From positions 1 through 5,367 of the forward strand of contig CAMLOF010000210.1 in the NCBI GenBank assembly GCA_946481585.1: a stretch of DNA of 5,367 nt, written 5' to 3'. This document shows positions 1-5,367 of this stretch, one piece after another; the stretch's first letter is position 1; each line of letters begins with the position of its first letter. Made by a program: the position numbers and the translations under genes. The DNA is from an uncultured Macromonas sp. Its GTDB lineage: Bacteria > Pseudomonadota > Gammaproteobacteria > Burkholderiales > Burkholderiaceae. The notes beneath the pieces were generated by a model. It was not told the origin of the DNA. It did no database searches and saw only the letters and a program-made list of their open reading frames with translations.

Positions 1-9
1 GGCTGCCCC

Positions 10-42
10 AAAAGACTAAGGCCCCGACATGGTCGGGGCCTT
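10..42 (-). terminator. Rho-independent terminator of the TRAP operon
   Basis: Positions 18-28 and 32-42 form a perfect 11-bp GC-rich stem (AAGGCCCCGAC with GTCGGGGCCTT) around a 3-nt loop. Read on the minus strand, the stem is followed by AGTCTTTTGGGG, which supplies a short U-tract at 13-10. The plus strand has no T-run after the stem, so it acts best for minus-strand transcripts. It lies 39 nt beyond the stop of the last gene of the run (82), where the end of the operon is expected. The remaining bases (1-9 and 43-81) show no other feature. Confidence 0.87.
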
Positions 43-81
43 GCGTTGGATCAAACCATGCTCAGCTTCAACGGCGCGGCC

Positions 82-513
82 TCACTCATCACCAAGCGCC
101 AACCAGCGGCATCTGTCGCGAACTGCCGGGTCTGCCGCGTGAAAAGTGACTGTTCCTCGCCCTTTTACCCGCAACACCAACCGAGGCGCCATGACCGGCT
201 CCGCCCACTTCCAATGCAGCCACTTGACGTGGGTGATGTCGTGCAGCTGCACCTCGCTGTACGTCAACCATCCTTCGGAGATGGACGTGTCGGTCACCAC
301 GGTCCGGCTCATCAACACCTTCAGGTATCCCCAAGCCACCATGGCCGCCACGCCAACCAAGGCCCACCAGGCTTCCCCGGGCAGGTCTGCCCAGGGAATC
401 TGCTCCCAGGCCAACCCCAGGGAGGCCGCAAGGCTGGCCAGCATCACCGACGCCAGCCACTTGGCCCCCCCCGGGTACGAGGTTCCAGCAAGCGTGCCTT
501 TGGGCTCACTCAC
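82..513 (-). CDS. Small two-helix membrane protein with possible PH-like domain, last gene of TRAP operon
   Basis: This 143-residue protein has two hydrophobic segments near residues 18-36 and 46-68, joined by a short Trp-rich loop. A soluble part of about 75 residues follows (70-143). Its alternating beta-like stretches (TVVTDTSISEGWLTYSEVQLHDITHVKW, written here as 71-98; then RLVLRV and TVTFHAADP) recall the bacterial PH-like fold of small membrane proteins, including the usual 'D-I-x-x-V/W' step. That family call is inference from pattern only. The start is GTG at 513-511, preceded by an excellent Shine-Dalgarno AAGGAG (527-522) with 8-nt spacing. It overlaps the stop of the large TRAP permease by 4 bp (GTGA), so translation should be coupled. 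The role is unknown. It may assist assembly or regulation of the transporter, or merely share the transcript. High GC at third positions and the clean SD support it as a real gene. Confidence 0.85.
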   Translation of the reverse strand: MSEPKGTLAGTSYPGGAKWLASVMLASLAASLGLAWEQIPWADLPGEAWWALVGVAAMVAWGYLKVLMSRTVVTDTSISEGWLTYSEVQLHDITHVKWLHWKWAEPVMAPRLVLRVKGRGTVTFHAADPAVRDRCRWLALGDE

Positions 514-2006
514 TTTTGCGGCTCCTTGGTGTCACCCTGCAGTTCCTTGAGCAGTTCGTCCGTGCTGTTGGACAGCGCATCTTCGTCAATCTGCTCAACG
601 ACCGGGATTTCCACCTTGTCCAGGTCCACCTCGACCTTTTCGTCCAGGAACACCGTCACCGTCTGCGGCACGAAGATGACGATGGCCACCAGCACCAATT
701 GCAGCAGCACGAACGGCACCGCGCCCAGGTAGATGTCGCGGGAGTGCACCTTCTTGGGCAAGGCCCCGTTCTTGAACAGCGAGTCGGAAATGCCCCGCAG
801 GTAGAACAACGCGAAACCGAAGGGCGGGTGCATGAAGCTGGTCTGCATGTTCACGCACAGCAGCACGCCAAACCAGATCAGGTCGATGCCCAGCTTCTCA
901 GCCACCGGCCCCAGAAGCGGCAGGATGATGAACGCGATCTCGAAGAAGTCGAGGAAGAAAGCCAGGAAGAAGATGAAGATGTTGACAACGATGAGGAAGC
1001 CTATCTGGCCACCCGGCAGATCGCTCAGCAGGTGCTCGATCCACTTGCCGCCGTCCACGCCCTGGAACACCAGTGAGAAGACGCGCGAGCCGATCAGGAT
1101 GAAGACGACCATGGAAGTGATTCGCATGGTGCCCCGCATCGCATCGCGAACCAGCGGCCAGGTGAGGCGGCGGTGCATGGCCGCCAGGATGAAGGCGCCT
1201 GCCGCCCCCATGGCACCGGCCTCGGTGGGTGTGCAGATGGCGTTCGAGATACCGGGCAAACCACCCATGCTGCCCAACACGGCAAAGATGAGCACCGCCG
1301 AGGGAATGATGCCGCGCAGACAAGTCTTCCACAGCGCCCAGCCCTGCAGGGTGCGTTCCTCGGCGGGGATGCCGGGCAGGTGCTGCGGCTTGAGGCGCGT
1401 GAGCACGAACGTGTACGCCAGGAAGATCAGCACCTGCAGCATGGAAGGCCCCCAGGCGCCCTTGTACATGTCGCCCACCGATCGGCCAAGCAAGTCGGCC
1501 ATCACGACCAGCACCAGCGAGGGCGGCACCAGTTGCGTGATGGTGCCCGAGGCAGCGAGCACGCCGGTGGCGTAGCGCATGTCGTAGTTGTAGCGCATCA
1601 TCACCGGCAGCGAGATCATCGCCATGGCGATGACCTGCCCGGCCACGGTGCCGGTGATGGCCCCGAGGATGAAACCCACCACGATGACGGAGTAGCCCAG
1701 ACCGCCGCGGGCGGGACCGAAAAGCTGCCCCATGGAGTCGAGCAGGTCCTCGGCCAGCCCGCACTTCTCCAGAATGGCCCCCATCAAGGTGAAGAAGGGA
1801 ATGGCCAGCAGCAGTTCGTTGGACAGGATGCCGAACAGGTTGAGCGGCAGGTTGCCCATGAAGGTCACGGGGAACCAGCCCATGTGGATGGCATAGAACC
1901 CGCAGGCCAGGCCCAGGGCACCCAGCGAGAAGGCCACCGGAAAGCCGATCAGCATCACCACGATCAGCATCCCGAACATCAGGGGAGCAAAGCTTTCGAC
2001 GGTCAT
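510..2006 (-). CDS. TRAP transporter large permease (DctM-like, mannitol/chloroaromatic/2-oxoacid subgroup)
   Basis: This 498-residue inner-membrane protein is the ion-coupled translocation subunit of a tripartite ATP-independent periplasmic importer, which typically moves carboxylates with Na+. It has many hydrophobic helices from residue 6 to about 447. Family motifs are visible: the AASGTITQLVPPS stretch at 151-163, TPTEAGAMGA at 259-268, and MQTSFMHPPFGFALFYLRG at 387-405. The last is, from memory, typical of the COG4664 subgroup (FcbT3/TakM-like) rather than C4-dicarboxylate DctM. The protein is longer than the usual ~430 residues. Part of the excess is a charged, mostly acidic tail from about residue 455 to the end. 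The ATG at 2006-2004 overlaps the small-permease stop by 4 bp (ATGA). A modest AAAGG lies 8 nt upstream, so expression probably relies on coupling. Substrate cannot be read from the permease; organic acids such as lactate, pyruvate, other 2-oxoacids or aromatic acids are possible. Confidence 0.95.
   Translation of the reverse strand: MTVESFAPLMFGMLIVVMLIGFPVAFSLGALGLACGFYAIHMGWFPVTFMGNLPLNLFGILSNELLLAIPFFTLMGAILEKCGLAEDLLDSMGQLFGPARGGLGYSVIVVGFILGAITGTVAGQVIAMAMISLPVMMRYNYDMRYATGVLAASGTITQLVPPSLVLVVMADLLGRSVGDMYKGAWGPSMLQVLIFLAYTFVLTRLKPQHLPGIPAEERTLQGWALWKTCLRGIIPSAVLIFAVLGSMGGLPGISNAICTPTEAGAMGAAGAFILAAMHRRLTWPLVRDAMRGTMRITSMVVFILIGSRVFSLVFQGVDGGKWIEHLLSDLPGGQIGFLIVVNIFIFFLAFFLDFFEIAFIILPLLGPVAEKLGIDLIWFGVLLCVNMQTSFMHPPFGFALFYLRGISDSLFKNGALPKKVHSRDIYLGAVPFVLLQLVLVAIVIFVPQTVTVFLDEKVEVDLDKVEIPVVEQIDEDALSNSTDELLKELQGDTKEPQK
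522..527 (-). promoter_or_regulatory. Ribosome binding site fixing the GTG start of the small membrane protein
   Basis: The minus strand reads AAGGAG here, 8 nt before the GTG at 513-511 and inside the last codons of the large permease gene. It decides the GTG start in the absence of any nearby ATG and supports translational coupling. Confidence 0.8.
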
Positions 2007-2542
2007 TGCAGCGGCCTTTCGTAGTGGGTGTCCATTTCGTAAACGTGCATGAGCCAGCCGATGCGCTTGATCACCTCAGACACGGCCTGCAGGATGAGCA
2101 AGCCCATGCCGAAGGGAATGGTCAGCATGGCCGGCCAGCGGATCAGGCCGCCAGCGTTGCTGGACATTTCCTTGGTCACGTACATCTGCGTGAGCACGGG
2201 CATGGCCGACCAGGCCACGAACGCACACAGTGGAATGAGGAAGATGCAGATGCCCACCAGGTCGACGATGACCTTGGTTCGCGTGGGGTAGATCCCGTAG
2301 AGGATGTCGACCCGCACGTGCTCGTTCACACGCAGCACCTGTGACGCGCCGAACATCACACAGACGGCGAAGAGGTACCACTGGATTTCGATGAATGCGT
2401 TGGAACTGATGTCCAGCGAATAGCGGATGACCGCATTGCCTGCGCTGACTGCGCACGCGATCAGAATGGCCCACTTGGCCAAGACTGCGAAGCGGTCTGT
2501 GACCGCGTCGATCAGTCTGGCCAGAGCCAGCAATGTTTTCAT
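2003..2542 (-). CDS. TRAP transporter small permease (DctQ-like)
   Basis: This 179-residue membrane protein pairs with the large permease to form the membrane part of a TRAP importer. Four hydrophobic segments are visible at roughly residues 21-42, 50-70, 91-112 and 136-156. Between helices 2 and 3 lies NEHVRVDILYG (73-83), matching the conserved N/G-E-H-v-R-V-D pattern of DctQ proteins. I choose the ATG at 2542-2540 (MKTLLALARL) because AAGGAG at 2555-2550 sits 7 nt upstream. The in-frame GTG at 2563 would add seven residues encoded across that SD and has no SD of its own. The gene ends in a 4-bp ATGA overlap with the large permease. Sequence features suggest the mannitol/chloroaromatic type, agreeing with its partner. 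No solute-binding protein gene lies on either side in the window. Confidence 0.94.
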   Translation of the reverse strand: MKTLLALARLIDAVTDRFAVLAKWAILIACAVSAGNAVIRYSLDISSNAFIEIQWYLFAVCVMFGASQVLRVNEHVRVDILYGIYPTRTKVIVDLVGICIFLIPLCAFVAWSAMPVLTQMYVTKEMSSNAGGLIRWPAMLTIPFGMGLLILQAVSEVIKRIGWLMHVYEMDTHYERPLQ

Positions 2543-2549
2543 GGCCTGT

Positions 2550-2555
2550 CTCCTT
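2550..2555 (-). promoter_or_regulatory. Ribosome binding site deciding the small-permease start
   Basis: AAGGAG on the minus strand with 7-nt spacing to the ATG at 2542. It argues against the longer reading from the in-frame GTG at 2563, because those extra codons would overlap this site. Confidence 0.8.
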
Positions 2556-2559
2556 GATT

Positions 2560-2577
2560 GCACCCATGCCGGGGTGC
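2560..2577 (-). promoter_or_regulatory. Small hairpin just upstream of the TRAP operon ribosome binding site
   Basis: GCACCC (2560-2565) and GGGTGC (2572-2577) form a perfect 6-bp stem with a 6-nt loop, ending 4 nt before the AAGGAG of the small permease. It lacks a U-tract, so it is not a terminator. It could stabilise a processed 5' end or be chance in GC-rich DNA. Confidence 0.3.
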
Positions 2578-2594
2578 TGAAGACTAGCCTGACG

Positions 2595-2625
2595 GGTGTT
2601 AACGCCGCATATAAAAACGCGTCAA
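2595..2625 (-). promoter_or_regulatory. Possible weak promoter and operator-like palindrome ahead of the TRAP genes
   Basis: The gap between regulator and transporter (2621-2543) contains an A+T-rich pocket unusual for this window. On the minus strand TTGACG (2625-2620, overlapping the regulator stop) is followed after 17 nt by TTAACA (2602-2597). The first resembles a -35 box but the second is a poor -10, so a promoter is only tentative. The plus-strand stretch GGTGTTAACGCC at 2595-2606 is a near-palindrome with one mismatched pair centred on GTTAAC, and could be a regulator site. No terminator is visible in the gap, so read-through from the two-component genes is possible. Confidence 0.22.
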
Positions 2626-3341
2626 CGGGCCAGTGGCGCGTCGCCCTCCAGCAGCAGCCGGTAGCCCACGCCCGTTTCGGTCAGCAGGAACTGGGGGTGC
2701 GAAGGGTCGGCTTCGAGCTTCTGGCGCAGCTGGTGCACATAAATGCGCAGGTAATGCGCCTGCTCGGCGTGACCAGGGCCCCAGACCTCCCGGAGCAATT
2801 GCCGGGTGGTGACGACCCGGCCCGCGTGCCTGGCCAGAACTTCCAGCAAACGCCACTGGGTGGCCGTCAGGCGCACGGGCTCGCCCTGGCGGGACACGCT
2901 GCGGGCCACCAGATCGATGCAAACCTCGCCCAGTGTCAATCGGGTGTCGGCAGCGGCCATGGACAGGCCCGCATGGCGCAATGCCACGCGCAGGCGCGCA
3001 TGCAGCTCCGCCACGCCAAAGGGTTTGGTCAGGTAGTCGTCCGCGCCTGCGTCCAGGGCATCCACCTTCTGCGACTCGTGTGTCCGCGCCGACAGAACCA
3101 GAATGGGGCGCTGCGTCCAGGAACGGATGTTGCGCACCAGTTCTACCCCGTCTCCGTCGGGCAGGCCCAGGTCCACCAGAAACAGATCCACCCGGCGGTT
3201 TCCGGCCAGCGTCATGCCCTCGCGCATGGTCGAGGCCAGATGCACGCCGTAGCCTTCGGCCTCCAGCGTGGTTCGCAACAGTTCGCGGATGGCGGCCTCG
3301 TCATCCACCACCAGGATCTGCAATCGCGTCCGGTTCTGCAA
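2622..3341 (-). CDS. kdpE: KdpE-like OmpR/PhoB-family response regulator
   Basis: This 239-residue cytoplasmic DNA-binding regulator should be phosphorylated by the adjacent kinase. The receiver domain (about 7-122) has the acidic pair D13-D14, phospho-acceptor D57 in LVDLGLPDGDG, switch serine S84 and lysine K106 in LTKPF. The winged-helix domain (about 134-230) carries WGPGHAEQAHYLRIYVHQLR, close to the E. coli KdpE hallmark WGP-x(4)-E-x-HYLRIY, then ETGVGYRL near the end. The start is TTG at 3341-3339: AGGAG (3355-3351) is 9 nt upstream, and the next in-frame TTG (3323) is already in the first beta strand. The reading frame is open further upstream to 3629, but that part lies inside the kinase gene and does not look like receiver sequence. 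The gene begins 4 nt after the kinase stop, so translation is probably coupled. The targets are unknown: kdpFABC is not in the window, and the TRAP genes directly downstream are the obvious local candidates. The symbol is by homology. Confidence 0.93.
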   Translation of the reverse strand: MQNRTRLQILVVDDEAAIRELLRTTLEAEGYGVHLASTMREGMTLAGNRRVDLFLVDLGLPDGDGVELVRNIRSWTQRPILVLSARTHESQKVDALDAGADDYLTKPFGVAELHARLRVALRHAGLSMAAADTRLTLGEVCIDLVARSVSRQGEPVRLTATQWRLLEVLARHAGRVVTTRQLLREVWGPGHAEQAHYLRIYVHQLRQKLEADPSHPQFLLTETGVGYRLLLEGDAPLAR

Positions 3342-3345
3342 GGTC

Positions 3346-5235
3346 TCACTCTCCTGCCATGATGGGGTGCGCGGGCTGAGGGAACCAGACCTCGAACACG
3401 GCACCGCCTTCGTTCCGAACCGACACGCCACCGCCGTGCAGGCGGGCGACGGCCTCGCATATTGCCAGCCCCAGCCCGGTTCCCTTGGTGGCGCCATGGT
3501 CTCCAGCGCGGTGGAACTTCTTGAACACCGCCTGCGCCTGCCCCGGGGCCAGCCCCTGGCCCTCGTCGCGCACCGAAAGGGTCCAGCGGTCAGCACCCAT
3601 GGTAATGGCCACGTGCACCGTTGACGCATCTGGCGAGTGCTGTGCGGCGTTGAGCACCAGGTTGGCGATCACCTGCCCCACCAGCCGTGCGTCGCACCAG
3701 ACTACGTCGGACTCCCGGGCGTCGATGCGCAAGTGGCGCTGGCCCAACGCAGCTTCGACTGAGGCCACGCCCTCCTGCACGAGTTCTTCAGCAGGACACC
3801 ATTCGCACTGGGGCCGCACGGCACCGTCTTGCAACCGGGCCAGGTCGAGCAGGTCGCTGGTCAGGGCCTGGAGGCGCTGGGCTTGCTCCAGGACGTTACG
3901 GGCCAGCACGTCGCGCTGCTCGACCGTGATGTGCGCCCCCTGCGACAGCACCGTGGATGCCGCGCCGATGATGGTGGTCAGCGGCGTGCGGAAGTCGTGC
4001 GAGATGCCTGCCAGCAACGTGTTGCGCAAGCGCTCGGCCTCGGCCTCGACGGCCGCTTCGGCGCTGCGGCGTTCGTGGTAGTGGCGTTGCAGGGCCACGG
4101 CAGCCTGGTCGGCAAAGGCGTGCAGAAGGTGCATGTCTTCCGCGCAACGCCGCTCGTCAGGCAGGTCGCGCACGACCAGCCGCCCCAGGCACTCGCCACC
4201 ATCTGTAAGCGGAATGACGACATCCCCCGGGTTGGCTGGGTGGTCGGCGTCCAGCAGCACCTGCGCCGGGGCCTGCAGAAACCGCTCTACGGCCATGGCA
4301 ACGTTGGTGCAGATGTCTTCAGGCGTGCGTGACTGCGCCATGCTCTGCGCCAACAGGCTCAAGGCCTGGGCCCGGTGGGCCTGGGCGAGCGCCTGCATGG
4401 AAGCATCGCGCGTGCGCCCCGCCAGCCGGCTCACCAGCAACCCTACCCCCAGCATGATGCCCAGGGTGAACGCGTACTCTGGCTCGGCGGGCTTGAGCGA
4501 CCAGCGGGGAGCGACGAATATCCAGTCAAACAGCAGCACGGCCGACAGCACCGTGACAACCGAAACCACCGGCCCGCGGCGCAGCGCCACGTACAACACG
4601 CCCACCAGGTAGATCAACAACAGGTTGATGGGGTGCAGCCAGGGTGAGATAAGTGCGCTGACCGCCGTGCAGCCCACCAGAACGAGCAGTGGCATGCCCC
4701 AATCGGCCACAGGCGCCAAGGCCCGGCGCCATGCGGGCCCGCTGCGCCCTGTGGCAGCCCGCGCCCGCACGCGGCCTGGTGCGACCAGGATGTGGATTTC
4801 CGTCCTGGGCAGGCTGGCCGCCAGCACTTCGGAGAAGTCGCTCAACCGTTCGCCAAAGTTGGCCCAGTAGCGCAGCCCCGTGGCCCGGTTGCCCAGAAGC
4901 AGGTGTGCGGCACGGAACAGGCGCGCCTGGTGCACGATGGTCGAGAGGATGTGTGTTGCAGTGTCCAGGTTGAGGCTGACGCGGACCAGTTCCGCTCCCC
5001 ACTTTTGGGCCTGTGCCAGCGCCTGATCCAGATCCTGGCGAACGGCTGCACTGGCGTACCGCGCCGCCACCGTGTCCATGTAAAGCACTTGCCAGGGCAT
5101 GCCTTCGGCGCGGTGCAGGCGGTGGGCGTGTTCCACCAACTGCAAGGCCTGCCCATCGGCCATCACACAAACCAAAAGGCCGCCGCCTGGGGAGGCGACG
5201 GCCTTTGTCAGAGCTTCGTCTGTTTGGCGGGCCAT
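3346..5235 (-). CDS. KdpD-like sensor histidine kinase lacking the N-terminal KdpD domain
   Basis: This 629-residue membrane sensor kinase resembles the C-terminal two thirds of KdpD (E. coli KdpD is about 890 residues). In order: a USP-like domain (about 19-152, LLVCVMADG to HILVAP); a DUF4118 block with four hydrophobic helices near 180-199, 203-218, 222-241 and 254-272; a GAF-like region (about 290-385); HisKA with phospho-acceptor H413 in ISHDFRTPL; and an ATPase domain with N529 in NLVLNAAQHSP, DEGQGL (557-562), FKKFHR (571-576) and GTGLGLAI (585-592). All catalytic boxes are intact. Missing is the ~230-residue N-terminal domain with the Walker A motif, so either a natural short variant or a decayed KdpD is possible. 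I take the ATG at 5235-5233; a stop codon lies directly before it and beta strand 1 begins at residue 20, so little choice remains. The SD is poor (GGTGA, very close to the ATG). The signal is unknown; potassium or osmotic sensing cannot be assumed. Confidence 0.92.
   Translation of the reverse strand: MARQTDEALTKAVASPGGGLLVCVMADGQALQLVEHAHRLHRAEGMPWQVLYMDTVAARYASAAVRQDLDQALAQAQKWGAELVRVSLNLDTATHILSTIVHQARLFRAAHLLLGNRATGLRYWANFGERLSDFSEVLAASLPRTEIHILVAPGRVRARAATGRSGPAWRRALAPVADWGMPLLVLVGCTAVSALISPWLHPINLLLIYLVGVLYVALRRGPVVSVVTVLSAVLLFDWIFVAPRWSLKPAEPEYAFTLGIMLGVGLLVSRLAGRTRDASMQALAQAHRAQALSLLAQSMAQSRTPEDICTNVAMAVERFLQAPAQVLLDADHPANPGDVVIPLTDGGECLGRLVVRDLPDERRCAEDMHLLHAFADQAAVALQRHYHERRSAEAAVEAEAERLRNTLLAGISHDFRTPLTTIIGAASTVLSQGAHITVEQRDVLARNVLEQAQRLQALTSDLLDLARLQDGAVRPQCEWCPAEELVQEGVASVEAALGQRHLRIDARESDVVWCDARLVGQVIANLVLNAAQHSPDASTVHVAITMGADRWTLSVRDEGQGLAPGQAQAVFKKFHRAGDHGATKGTGLGLAICEAVARLHGGGVSVRNEGGAVFEVWFPQPAHPIMAGE
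3351..3355 (-). promoter_or_regulatory. Ribosome binding site deciding the TTG start of the response regulator
   Basis: AGGAG on the minus strand lies in the last codons of the kinase gene, 9 nt before the TTG at 3341-3339. No ATG or GTG is near in the correct frame, so this site is the main reason for calling a TTG start. Confidence 0.7.
5171..5206 (-). terminator. Terminator-like hairpin inside the 5' end of the kinase gene
   Basis: On the minus strand, 5206-5194 pairs with 5187-5175 over 13 bp around a 6-nt loop. The only imperfect step is a U-G wobble (positions 5198 and 5183), which would be a C-A mismatch on the other strand. Four U's and then GGUUU follow (5177-5169 region). It has the shape of an intrinsic terminator or attenuator but falls in codons 10-21 of the kinase. 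It may end part of the transcription from the upstream gene, whose stop is 73 nt before it. Whether it acts is not known. Confidence 0.42.
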
Positions 5236-5254
5236 TCACCGATTTTGCATCGGT
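5236..5254 (-). promoter_or_regulatory. Four-codon ORF and hairpin abutting the kinase start
   Basis: Reading the minus strand, ATG CAA AAT CGG TGA (5250-5236) ends exactly where the kinase ATG begins, in the same frame. ACCGAT and ATCGGT (5254-5249 and 5243-5238) form a 6-bp stem with a 5-nt loop, and the only SD-like bases (GGTGA) sit in and next to that stem. It could limit or couple kinase translation. It is short enough to be chance. Confidence 0.25.
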
Positions 5255-5278
5255 TTGCACCCACCAGTGCCACGGGCA

Positions 5279-5367
5279 TCAGGCCCTGTTGCGCAAGCGT
5301 TTCCACCAGTCTGTCTGGCTCACCACGGTGAAGACCAGGGCGGCCAGGATGATGGCGGACAGCGGCG
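5279..5367 (-). CDS. C-terminal end of a membrane protein, cut by the window edge
   Basis: Only the last 28 full codons are present, ending at the TGA at 5281-5279. The peptide is one hydrophobic helix (PLSAIILAALVFTVVS) followed by QTDWWKRLRNRA, a basic tail typical of an inner-membrane protein ending in the cytoplasm. Nearly all third codon positions are G or C, unlike the two other frames, which supports real coding. The stop is 43 nt before the kinase ATG on the same strand, so the two genes are probably in one transcript. I do not recognise the family. It is not an obvious KdpC end. Confidence 0.6.
   Translation of the reverse strand, partial: PLSAIILAALVFTVVSQTDWWKRLRNRA

Noticed and set aside
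1..10. Possible tRNA 3' end on the plus strand (ending CCCCA)
   Set aside because: Only ten bases are visible, and the acceptor strand does not match any tRNA end I can recall. The bases read equally well as sequence beyond the terminator.
46..732. 228-codon plus-strand ORF near the left edge
   Set aside because: It starts next to the terminator, crosses two minus-strand genes, and has low-complexity Ser/Thr at the end with no SD or family likeness.
898..1764. 288-codon minus-strand ORF inside the large permease
   Set aside because: It is in the wrong frame within the permease gene and very rich in Arg, His and Gly.
1173..2024. 283-codon plus-strand ORF opposite the large permease
   Set aside because: It is rich in His, Gln, Gly and Arg with no recognisable motif, and lies wholly across a clear TRAP permease. 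It is a shadow of GC-rich coding DNA.
2543..2563. GTG start at 2563 for the small permease
   Set aside because: It would translate across the strong SD at 2555-2550 and has no SD of its own. The ATG at 2542 fits better.
2613..2640. Possible terminator at the end of the response regulator (T5 run at 2617-2613)
   Set aside because: No convincing stem precedes the T-run; only 3-4 bp pairings with poor geometry are present.
2427..3362. 311-codon plus-strand ORF opposite the response regulator
   Set aside because: It runs through the intergenic gap and antisense to a regulator with intact motifs. Its composition (Gln, His, Ala) is that of an antisense shadow.
3342..3629. Longer N-terminus for the response regulator, open to 3629
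   Set aside because: The extra 96 codons overlap the kinase ATPase domain in another frame, are Arg/Cys-rich and match nothing in receiver proteins. The receiver begins normally just after the TTG at 3341.

Overview
The window is GC-rich, with coding regions strongly biased to G or C at third codon positions. Every gene I accept lies on the minus strand. Protein style (KdpD/KdpE-type two-component proteins, a TRAP permease of the mannitol/chloroaromatic/2-oxoacid type) and base composition suggest a betaproteobacterium, probably Burkholderiales/Comamonadaceae. That assignment is inference from gene style, not a database match.

In the direction of transcription (high to low coordinates) the layout is as follows. 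(1) 5367-5279: the last 28 codons of a gene cut by the window edge, ending in one hydrophobic helix and a basic tail. (2) 5235-3346: a 629-residue sensor histidine kinase that matches the C-terminal two thirds of KdpD (USP-like, four-helix DUF4118, GAF-like, HisKA, HATPase) but lacks the N-terminal Walker-containing KdpD domain. (3) 3341-2622: a KdpE-like OmpR-family response regulator, starting at TTG 4 nt after the kinase stop. (4) A 79-bp gap with a near-palindrome, a small hairpin and at best a weak promoter. (5) 2542-2003: TRAP small permease (DctQ-like). (6) 2006-510: TRAP large permease (DctM-like) with an acidic C-terminal tail. (7) 513-82: a 143-residue two-helix membrane protein with a possible PH-like cytoplasmic domain. 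(8) A strong Rho-independent terminator at 42-10 closes the set.

Genes 5-7 overlap by 4 bp each and are almost certainly one translationally coupled unit. Genes 2-3 are likewise coupled. The 79-bp gap has no terminator that I can see, so the two-component pair may be co-transcribed with the TRAP genes. A simple model is that a KdpDE-derived system, without its classic N-terminal input domain, controls or is co-expressed with a TRAP carboxylate-type importer. No periplasmic binding protein (DctP/TakP) and no kdpFABC genes are in the window.

The most unusual points are a terminator-like hairpin inside the first codons of the kinase gene, a 4-codon ORF and hairpin abutting the kinase start, the missing KdpD N-terminal domain, and the small possible PH-like protein tied to the TRAP permease. 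No stretch over 300 bases lacks a gene, and I found no RNA genes, mobile elements or CRISPR arrays.
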